Source: Candidatus Thioglobus plumae (GTDB taxonomy: Bacteria > Pseudomonadota > Gammaproteobacteria > PS1 > Pseudothioglobaceae). From it: 5,057 nucleotides of DNA. Where the stretch lies: NCBI GenBank assembly GCA_910595815.1, contig CAJVCM010000016.1, forward strand, positions 1-5,057, given 5' to 3'. Position 1 is the first letter of the stretch; the number at the start of each line of letters is the position of its first letter. Shown one piece after another: positions 1-5,057 of this stretch. Below the pieces are notes generated by a model that saw only the letters and a list, made by a program, of their open reading frames with translations, was not told the origin of the DNA and ran no database searches. The position numbers were made by a program, and so were the translations under genes.

Positions 1-1134
1 GTCTTGATCATTCGCCATCACACCGCAATGGTGTTTACCCAAAGCAACTATAACTGCACCGGTTAGGGTTGCTGTATCGATCACTACTTCTGGGTTGAAT
101 TTTTCCACATAAGTGAGCGCATCACACAAAATCAAACGTCCTTCGGCATCAGTATTGAGAATTTCAATAGTCTGGCCCGACATACTTGTGACCACGTCAC
201 CTGGTTTTGAAGCATTATGTGCTGGCATATTTTCAACTGCTGGCACCACAATGGTAAGGTTTACTTTAAGTCTCATCTCAGCAACGGCACGCATCGTGCC
301 AATCACCGATGCTGCGCCACACATGTCGTATTTCATTTCATCCATGCCGGCGCCTGGCTTTAATGAAATACCACCACTATCAAACGTAACACCCTTGCCA
401 ACTAATACAATTGGCTTGGCATCACCATTACCGCAGTAACTTAGACTAATGAGTTTCGGCGGTTCAATTGAACCTTTAGAGACTGATAAAAGTGACCCCA
501 TGCCAAGTACTGACATGTCAGATTCTTCTAATATTTCACATTCCAAATCAAACTCTTGCGCCAAATCTTGCGCTGTCTCTGCTAAATAAGTCGGCGTACA
601 CACATTCGGTGGCAAATCACCCAAATGACGTGTCAGCGCCATGCCATTTGCAATAGCCTGACCTTGCGATAATTCATGGGCGTTATCGGCATCTGATTGC
701 ATGGCAATACTCTCAACCGGGTTTTCATCAGTTTGATCAGTACCTACTTTTTGTATTTGATAAGTCGAATTTTGCATCACTCTAGCAGTGGTGCGTTGCA
801 CCCACTGCTGATCACAACCTTTAATCTCAACTTGTTGAATCATGGTGCTCTTAATTTTGGCAGCGGCTAATGTATCACTAACGGCAACCAAGGCTTTGAT
901 GTAATTTTTATCTGTCGTTGGTGTATCGCCTAAACCGACAACGAGCACATGTTTGGCTTTAAAACCTTTAACCAGGTTTAAAGACAAAACTTTTCCGGCT
1001 TTGAATTCAAAATGGTTGAGTTCGATTAGTTCTTGTAATGCAGCATCGTTAGAATTTGAATCCGTATTAGAAAATACAACAACACTATCGCCATCAAAAT
1101 TTTGAATGGTTTGATTAATTAATGAAAAATCCAT
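1..1134 (-). CDS. pepA: Leucyl aminopeptidase PepA (M17 family), C-terminus cut by window edge
   Basis: This is a cytosolic metallo-aminopeptidase that removes N-terminal residues, preferably leucine, from peptides. Reverse-complement translation from the ATG at 1134-1132 stays open for 378 residues to base 1. Family members are about 500 residues, so roughly 120 C-terminal residues lie outside the window. Residues 1 to about 165 form the variable N-terminal domain and the rest begins the catalytic domain. The signature NTDAEGRL is at residues 327-334. The metal-binding and catalytic residues K247, D252, K259, D270, D329, E331 and R333 have exactly the spacing of E. coli PepA K270, D275, K282, D293, D352, E354 and R356, so the visible active site is complete. 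A modest Shine-Dalgarno, AGGT, lies six bases before the ATG. The gene is divergent from dsbC. E. coli PepA also binds DNA in Xer recombination and gene control; nothing here shows whether this one does. Confidence 0.96.
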   Translation of the reverse strand, partial: MDFSLINQTIQNFDGDSVVVFSNTDSNSNDAALQELIELNHFEFKAGKVLSLNLVKGFKAKHVLVVGLGDTPTTDKNYIKALVAVSDTLAAAKIKSTMIQQVEIKGCDQQWVQRTTARVMQNSTYQIQKVGTDQTDENPVESIAMQSDADNAHELSQGQAIANGMALTRHLGDLPPNVCTPTYLAETAQDLAQEFDLECEILEESDMSVLGMGSLLSVSKGSIEPPKLISLSYCGNGDAKPIVLVGKGVTFDSGGISLKPGAGMDEMKYDMCGAASVIGTMRAVAEMRLKVNLTIVVPAVENMPAHNASKPGDVVTSMSGQTIEILNTDAEGRLILCDALTYVEKFNPEVVIDTATLTGAVIVALGKHHCGVMANDQD

Positions 1135-1140
1135 TGTTTT

Positions 1141-1144
1141 ACCT
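1141..1144 (-). promoter_or_regulatory. Probable ribosome binding site of pepA
   Basis: On the minus strand the sequence reads AGGT, then AAAACA, then ATG. This gives a four-base Shine-Dalgarno match six bases before the start codon. It supports the ATG at 1134-1132 as the pepA start, as does the family-like N-terminus. Confidence 0.5.
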
Positions 1145-1152
1145 AGAAAAAA

Positions 1153-1158
1153 TATAAT
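1153..1158 (+). promoter_or_regulatory. Candidate -10 element for the dsbC-rsmB unit
   Basis: A perfect TATAAT hexamer lies between pepA and dsbC on the plus strand. No good -35 hexamer stands at 16-18 bases upstream; the best-placed hexamer, at 1130-1135, matches at two of six bases and lies partly within the first codons of pepA. There is no TG extension. Transcription would start near 1165, leaving about 11 bases before the ATG at 1176, or about 50 before the alternative ATG at 1215. A chance TATAAT in AT-rich sequence cannot be excluded, but the position is where a promoter for this gene pair would be expected. Confidence 0.35.
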
Positions 1159-1164
1159 CCCGAC

Positions 1165-1193
1165 ATTCTACCTAAATGGGTAAAATTTATTCA
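1165..1193 (-). promoter_or_regulatory. Candidate pepA promoter (weak)
   Basis: On the minus strand, TAGAAT at 1170-1165 matches the sigma-70 -10 consensus at five of six bases. TGAATA at 1193-1188, 17 bases upstream of it, matches the -35 consensus at only three of six. Transcription from here would begin near 1158 and give a leader of about 24 bases that includes the AGGT ribosome binding site. The -35 match is poor in AT-rich DNA, so chance is a real alternative. The element overlaps the proposed start of dsbC on the other strand. Confidence 0.25.
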
Positions 1194-1934
1194 TTTTTAA
1201 ATAGATTATTTATTATGTTTAAGTCATTATTTATTACACTTATTTTATTATCGAACAATGTATTAGCCGATAAGTCTGACATTATTAAAGGGCTTAGTGC
1301 TTACTTTACTGGCATTACTGAACAAGATATTAGTGCCATGCCTTTTAACGGGATGTATGAAGTTACCTTAAGAGATCCAAAATTGGATGTTATTTATGTA
1401 TCAGCTGATGGTCGCTATTTATCTCAGGGTGAAGTGATTGATTTACGTACGCGTACCAACCTCACCCAGTCTCGTCTATCTAATCTCGCAAAAGAAATTA
1501 TGTCTACCACCACCGATGCTGAAAAAATCATCTACAAGGCTGACGATGAAAAATATGTGATTGATGTTTTTACTGATGTTGATTGCCCCTATTGTCGAAA
1601 ATTACACAAAGATGTCACTGAGCTCAACAAACTGGGTGTCACCATGAAGTATCTTGCTTTTCCACGATCAGGGGTTAACACCAAATCTTACTACCGCTCA
1701 GTAGCCATCTGGTGTGCTGACAATCCAGAACAAGCAATGGACAGAGGTATGATACAAAAAGGTAATCCTCTAGTTGATTGTAAAAATCCAATTATCGACC
1801 AGTTAATACTAGCCAAGAAGCTTAATGTTACTGGCACACCCTTTATTTTCTTTGAAAATGGTGATCATATTCCGGGCTATGTTAAGCCAAAAGATTTATT
1901 AAAAGAAATGAAACGCTCACTTGCAAAATATTAA
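1176..1934 (+). CDS. dsbC: Thiol:disulfide interchange protein DsbC (periplasmic isomerase)
   Basis: This is a DsbC/DsbG-family protein that reshuffles wrong disulfide bonds in secreted proteins and is normally kept reduced by the membrane protein DsbD. The 252-residue product has a signal peptide ending VLA before D32. Residues 32 to about 95 resemble the DsbC dimerisation domain (for example the VSADGRYLSQGEVIDL stretch), and a linker follows. The thioredoxin-fold domain carries the CPYC redox pair (C137, C140), a second cysteine pair (C180, C202) matching the structural disulfide of E. coli DsbC, and a TP cis-proline motif (T221-P222). E. coli DsbC has CGYC, whereas CPYC is the E. coli DsbG form; the short, DsbC-like length and the second cysteine pair favour DsbC. 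The start is uncertain: the ATG at 1215 would leave a classic 18-residue signal peptide beginning MFKSLF, and neither ATG has a clear Shine-Dalgarno. The end overlaps rsmB by 14 bases. Confidence 0.92.
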   Translation: MGKIYSFLNRLFIMFKSLFITLILLSNNVLADKSDIIKGLSAYFTGITEQDISAMPFNGMYEVTLRDPKLDVIYVSADGRYLSQGEVIDLRTRTNLTQSRLSNLAKEIMSTTTDAEKIIYKADDEKYVIDVFTDVDCPYCRKLHKDVTELNKLGVTMKYLAFPRSGVNTKSYYRSVAIWCADNPEQAMDRGMIQKGNPLVDCKNPIIDQLILAKKLNVTGTPFIFFENGDHIPGYVKPKDLLKEMKRSLAKY

Positions 1935-3192
1935 TAAATCTAATACAAGAGTAGTTGCGTTAGAAGCAATTTGCTCGGTTATTCTTGAAAAAAGATCTCT
2001 GTCTGCTTTTGTCTATCCAGACCCGGATGATGCTTTAGCCAAGTCGTTAGTATTTGGCACCATTCGTTTTTATCATCAGCTAAATGATATCGTCACCGAT
2101 CTGCTTGATCATTCTTTAAAAAAGGAAGATCTTGATATTCACTGTCTAATGTTATTAGGCGCTTATCAAATATTACATTCAAATGTGGCCAGTCACGCTA
2201 GTGTTTTTGAAACCGTTAATGTGGCAATTGATCTTGATAAAGATTGGGCCAAAGGCCTGATCAACGCTATTTTAAGACAAATTGATCGCAACAAAGAAAA
2301 GCTATTAGCGCAAACGCATTATTCTCACCCTACCTGGATGGTTAAAAAAATAAAACAAAATTATCCGAACGATTTTGAACAAATTTTTAGCCAAAATAAT
2401 ATTCAGGCGCCAATGACCATTCGCGTACATCCGAAATACCCAATAGCAGATTATCGGCAATCATTAGATCAGGCAGGCATTACCAGTAAGCCTTTAAATG
2501 TTGCACCTCAGGCTTTGGTTTTAGACAAGCCAGTGAGTGTTTATGATTTACCAGGTTTTGAAACCGGGTCATGCTATGTTCAAGATGCCTCGCCACAATT
2601 ATCTGCACCCTTATTAGACCCACAAAATACTGATCTTATTCTCGATGCTTGCAGTGCCCCCGGTGGTAAGAGTACCCATCTTAGTGAATTAGCGCCAGAA
2701 TCCAACATTATTGCCTTAGACAGTGACAAACAAAGATTGGAAAGGGTCAAGCAAAATGCACAGCGCTTTAACATTAACAATATAGAAATTATTGAGGGTG
2801 ATGCCCAGCAGCAAGACTGGTGGAATGGAAAACACTTTGACAAAATTCTACTCGACGCCCCTTGTTCGGCTACCGGTGTGATTCGTCGTCATCCCGACAT
2901 AAAGCTACTTAGAAAGCCTAAAGATATTACTGCCTTGGTTGAGCTGCAAGCTCAAATTTTGGATAATTTGTGGCAAATGCTAAAACCTGGCGGCACTTTG
3001 CTTTACGCAACTTGCTCTATTCTAAAAGCTGAAAATGAATTTCAAATCGCTGACTTTCTTTACAGTCATGACGATGCTAGTGAAATTAAAATTGATTTAG
3101 ATTGGGGCATGAAAACAGTCATTGGCAGGCAACAACTGCCTAGTCATGAATTTGACGGATTTTATTATGCCAAAGTGAGGAAAAACCCTTAA
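1921..3192 (+). CDS. rsmB: 16S rRNA (cytosine-967-C5)-methyltransferase RsmB
   Basis: RsmB uses S-adenosylmethionine to methylate carbon 5 of C967 in 16S rRNA. The 423 residues match the usual length (429 in E. coli) and domain order. A NusB-like RNA-binding domain covers about residues 5-130, a linker follows, and a Rossmann-fold methyltransferase runs from about 160 to the end. The SAM-binding motif DACSAPGGK is at 242-250, with acidic residues D267 and D294. The cysteine in DAPCSATG (C315) is the motif IV cysteine that helps release product, and the TCS cysteine (C365) is the motif VI nucleophile. The end, FDGFYYAK, is also typical. The reading frame has a stop at 1909-1911 and no ATG near the N-terminus, so TTG at 1921 is the first plausible start; it aligns well with the E. 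coli N-terminus. The 14-base overlap with dsbC suggests translational coupling. No strong Shine-Dalgarno precedes the TTG; the nearest purine run is AAAAGAAATGAAA at 1901-1913. Confidence 0.95.
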   Translation: MQNINKSNTRVVALEAICSVILEKRSLSAFVYPDPDDALAKSLVFGTIRFYHQLNDIVTDLLDHSLKKEDLDIHCLMLLGAYQILHSNVASHASVFETVNVAIDLDKDWAKGLINAILRQIDRNKEKLLAQTHYSHPTWMVKKIKQNYPNDFEQIFSQNNIQAPMTIRVHPKYPIADYRQSLDQAGITSKPLNVAPQALVLDKPVSVYDLPGFETGSCYVQDASPQLSAPLLDPQNTDLILDACSAPGGKSTHLSELAPESNIIALDSDKQRLERVKQNAQRFNINNIEIIEGDAQQQDWWNGKHFDKILLDAPCSATGVIRRHPDIKLLRKPKDITALVELQAQILDNLWQMLKPGGTLLYATCSILKAENEFQIADFLYSHDDASEIKIDLDWGMKTVIGRQQLPSHEFDGFYYAKVRKNP

Positions 3193-3196
3193 GGGT
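3181..3196 (-). terminator. Possible weak Rho-independent terminator of the antiporter gene
   Basis: A perfect 12-base palindrome, ACCCTTAAGGGT, spans 3185-3196 and includes the rsmB stop codon (3190-3192). Read on the minus strand it is followed directly by a run of T (3185-3181), as in an intrinsic terminator for the gene ending at 3215. The stem is only four or five base pairs with a small TTAA or TA loop, so it would be weak. On the plus strand there is no T-run after it, so it is unlikely to terminate rsmB. Confidence 0.35.
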
Positions 3197-3214
3197 AGTA
3201 TTAGAGTAATCTGA

Positions 3215-5057
3215 TCATCCTCCAATTAAATACTTTTCAGCACGTTCAATATCTTCAATCAATCCACTCAAGACAATATAATCATCATCACGAATCCGAG
3301 TTTCTTCAGAAGGGTTTTCACCTCTAATATGTCCGCGCTTAATCGCCTCAACCTTAACACTATAGTTTTCAAGATGCAGGTCTCCTAGACGACAACCAAT
3401 AGCATACATCGAACCCTCAACTAGCACGCTATGAATAATGCCTTTCATCACTTGATGTTGTTCCATCGGATTATCGTCCTCGCCAGGATAAAAATTTTCA
3501 AGAATCTTATAACGATCTTGACGAATTTTACGAGTATTTTTAAACACTTGACTAGGTGGCTGACCAATCATTAACATTAAGTGCGAAGCCAGCATAATGC
3601 TAGATTCAAAGGTATCAGGGATAACCTCAGTTGCACCCGCTTCAAACAATTCATTTAAATGTGAATCATTTAATGTGCGCACCAAAATAGGAATACCCTT
3701 ATTAAGTTGTCGAGTCGTTTTAATGATTTTTAACGTCGCATGAAAATCACTAAAAGTAATAATCATTACCTTGGCTTTATTGATTTCTGCCGCCATTAAA
3801 ATACTTTGTTTGGCCGCATCACCGTAATAAACTGACTCACCCGCATCATGGGCCTCATGTACACGTTTAATATCCATGTCCAGCACAATAAACGGATGAT
3901 TCGCTTTGCGTAAAAAGCGCTCAACCGTTTGGCCAACACGTCCAAATCCACACAAAACAACATGGTCATTCAAGTGTTTACTTTCTTCAATAATGTTGTT
4001 TTCAATTTCTTGATGATTGTTAGAGTAAGAGTCTTTATGTATAAACTTTGCAATCTTTCCATTAAATTTAATCATAAATGGCGCTAGCGACATACTTAAT
4101 ACCGCAGCAGTTAATAATATATTGCCTGTTTCATTTGGCAGTAAATTAAATGAAAAAGCCAAACTTAATAATACTAAACCAAACTCCCCTACTTGTGATA
4201 AAGACAAGGCAACACGTAAAGATACACCACCTTCTTTACGAAATAATCGGGCGGTCATATAAAGGATTCCACCTTTGATCAAAATGATTGCCAAAGTAAT
4301 CAGTGCAATAATCCAAAAATGCTGCACCATTATCTCGATAGAAATTGACATTCCAATTGTGACAAAAAACAACCCTAATAGAATATCTTGAAAAGGTCGA
4401 ATGTCCGCTTCAATCTGGTGCCGATATTCGGTTTCACTAAGCATTGTGCCTGCCAAAAAAGCACCCAGCGACATCGACAAGCCCATTTCTTCAGTGAAGG
4501 CCGCCGCACCTAAGGCAACCGTTAAAACTGTTAATGTAAAAAGCTCTTGTGACTTGGCGCTAGCTACTTCATGAAACAGTGGTCTAAGCAAGTATTTACC
4601 AATCATATGAATTAAGACAACCACAAATATGCCTTTTAAAAATGCTACAGCTAATAACCAAGATATACCATCACCATTGCCGCTCATTGCCAAAGCAGGA
4701 ATAAGTATCAACAATGGGACAACCATAATATCTTGAAAAATAAGAATACCTAATGCAGAACGGCCATGCCTAGATCTGATTTCAGACTGCTCAGTCAGTT
4801 GTTTAATCACAATAGCGGTTGAAGAAAGCGCGAAGGCGCTTGAAATAATAATACTGGTATTTGTATCTAAGCCTGCCAAATAAGTAATCAAATAAATCAC
4901 AGCAGCTGTCGCAAAAACCTGCGCTGCGCCCATGCCAAACACTTGTCTGCGCATGGCCATCATCTGTCCAATAGAAAATTCCAAACCAATTGCGAATAAT
5001 AAAAACACAATACCAAGTTCAGCTAAAAGCTCGATATTCTCTGCTTTATCAATAAAT
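3215..5057 (-). CDS. Monovalent cation:proton antiporter, CPA2 family (KefB/KefC-like), N-terminus cut by window edge
   Basis: This is an inner-membrane antiporter that probably exchanges potassium or another monovalent cation for protons. The frame stays open to the right edge, giving 613 visible residues. A GTG at 5008-5006 is internal, because the 16 codons upstream (FIDKAENIELLAELGI) continue the family's conserved helix. Residues 1 to about 340 form the Na+/H+ exchanger domain, with several hydrophobic helices, the FQD motif (D109) and GAFLAGTML at 198-206. A HQIEADIRPF loop at 213-222 resembles the regulatory HALESDIEPF loop of KefC and keeps its E and D. A TrkA-N Rossmann domain follows at about 364-482, with nucleotide-binding motif GFGRVG (370-375) and acidic D393 and D395. 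A TrkA-C-like domain occupies about 540-612. E. coli KefC has no TrkA-C domain, so a YbaL/RosB-type or other CPA2 branch is possible; the ion and ligand are not determined. No KefF/KefG-type partner is visible. It converges on rsmB across 22 bases. Confidence 0.92.
   Translation of the reverse strand, partial: FIDKAENIELLAELGIVFLLFAIGLEFSIGQMMAMRRQVFGMGAAQVFATAAVIYLITYLAGLDTNTSIIISSAFALSSTAIVIKQLTEQSEIRSRHGRSALGILIFQDIMVVPLLILIPALAMSGNGDGISWLLAVAFLKGIFVVVLIHMIGKYLLRPLFHEVASAKSQELFTLTVLTVALGAAAFTEEMGLSMSLGAFLAGTMLSETEYRHQIEADIRPFQDILLGLFFVTIGMSISIEIMVQHFWIIALITLAIILIKGGILYMTARLFRKEGGVSLRVALSLSQVGEFGLVLLSLAFSFNLLPNETGNILLTAAVLSMSLAPFMIKFNGKIAKFIHKDSYSNNHQEIENNIIEESKHLNDHVVLCGFGRVGQTVERFLRKANHPFIVLDMDIKRVHEAHDAGESVYYGDAAKQSILMAAEINKAKVMIITFSDFHATLKIIKTTRQLNKGIPILVRTLNDSHLNELFEAGATEVIPDTFESSIMLASHLMLMIGQPPSQVFKNTRKIRQDRYKILENFYPGEDDNPMEQHQVMKGIIHSVLVEGSMYAIGCRLGDLHLENYSVKVEAIKRGHIRGENPSEETRIRDDDYIVLSGLIEDIERAEKYLIGG

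Larger units (their letters stand above)
1137..1185. repeat. Small inverted repeat in the pepA/dsbC divergent region
   Basis: TTTTACC at 1137-1143 and GGTAAAA at 1179-1185 are perfect inverted copies centred near 1161. They flank both candidate -10 elements. The seven-base arms and 35-base spacing are too far apart for a strong hairpin, and chance is plausible at this base composition. They could be half-sites for a regulator acting on both genes, but no known operator is recognised. Confidence 0.2.

Noticed and set aside
113..439. A 108-codon open frame on the plus strand
   Set aside because: It lies wholly inside the catalytic domain of pepA on the opposite strand, including the conserved metal-binding region. 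Its translation has no recognisable family or ribosome binding site, so it is a shadow frame.
1111..1158. TTGATT at 1111-1116 as a -35 element for the TATAAT at 1153
   Set aside because: The spacing is 36 bases, far longer than the 16-18 usual for sigma-70, and TTGATT lies within pepA codons.
1134..1158. TTGTTT at 1134-1139 as a -35 element for the TATAAT at 1153
   Set aside because: The spacer would be only 13 bases, too short for sigma-70 recognition.
2580..2843. An 87-codon open frame on the minus strand
   Set aside because: It is antisense to the conserved SAM-binding region of rsmB. Its cysteine- and serine-rich translation resembles no known protein, and it is best explained as a shadow frame.
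1..5057. Possible mobile element, CRISPR array, RNA gene or new defence-type system
   Set aside because: Nearly all bases are in four well-recognised housekeeping-type genes, the gaps are 41 and 22 bases, and reading both strands showed no direct-repeat array, transposase, tRNA-like or rRNA-like stretch.

Overview
This 5,057-base window looks like ordinary, gene-dense chromosome from an AT-rich proteobacterium, most likely a gammaproteobacterium. The base composition was estimated by eye at roughly 40% GC. The lineage is inferred from an RsmB that resembles the Escherichia coli protein closely along its length, a PepA with the E. coli spacing of active-site residues, and a KefB/KefC-type antiporter. 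Marine sulfur-oxidiser-like or symbiont-like gammaproteobacteria would fit this composition, but the sequence alone does not prove it.

Layout. (1) Bases 1-1134, minus strand: the first 378 residues of leucyl aminopeptidase PepA, cut by the left window edge. (2) About 1135-1175: a short intergenic region between back-to-back genes, with overlapping candidate promoter elements and a small inverted repeat. (3) 1176-1934, plus strand: a secreted DsbC-type disulfide isomerase. (4) 1921-3192, plus strand: RsmB, the 16S rRNA C967 methyltransferase. It overlaps dsbC by 14 bases and appears to start at TTG. (5) 3193-3214: a 22-base convergent gap. A small palindrome spanning the rsmB stop codon sits beside it and may terminate the opposing transcript. 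(6) 3215-5057, minus strand: a CPA2-family cation:proton antiporter with a membrane domain, a TrkA-N (Rossmann) domain and a TrkA-C-like domain. It runs off the right window edge, so its N-terminus is missing.

How the genes work together. dsbC and rsmB probably form a two-gene, translationally coupled unit, although one product acts in the periplasm and the other on cytoplasmic ribosomal RNA. PepA (peptide turnover) and the antiporter (potassium and pH homeostasis) are separate units on the other strand. I found no mobile element, CRISPR array, RNA gene, long repeat or sign of horizontal transfer. I also found no new multi-gene system. The points worth a second look are local: start codons, the overlap, the compact divergent promoter region, the terminator-like palindrome and the antiporter's domain combination.
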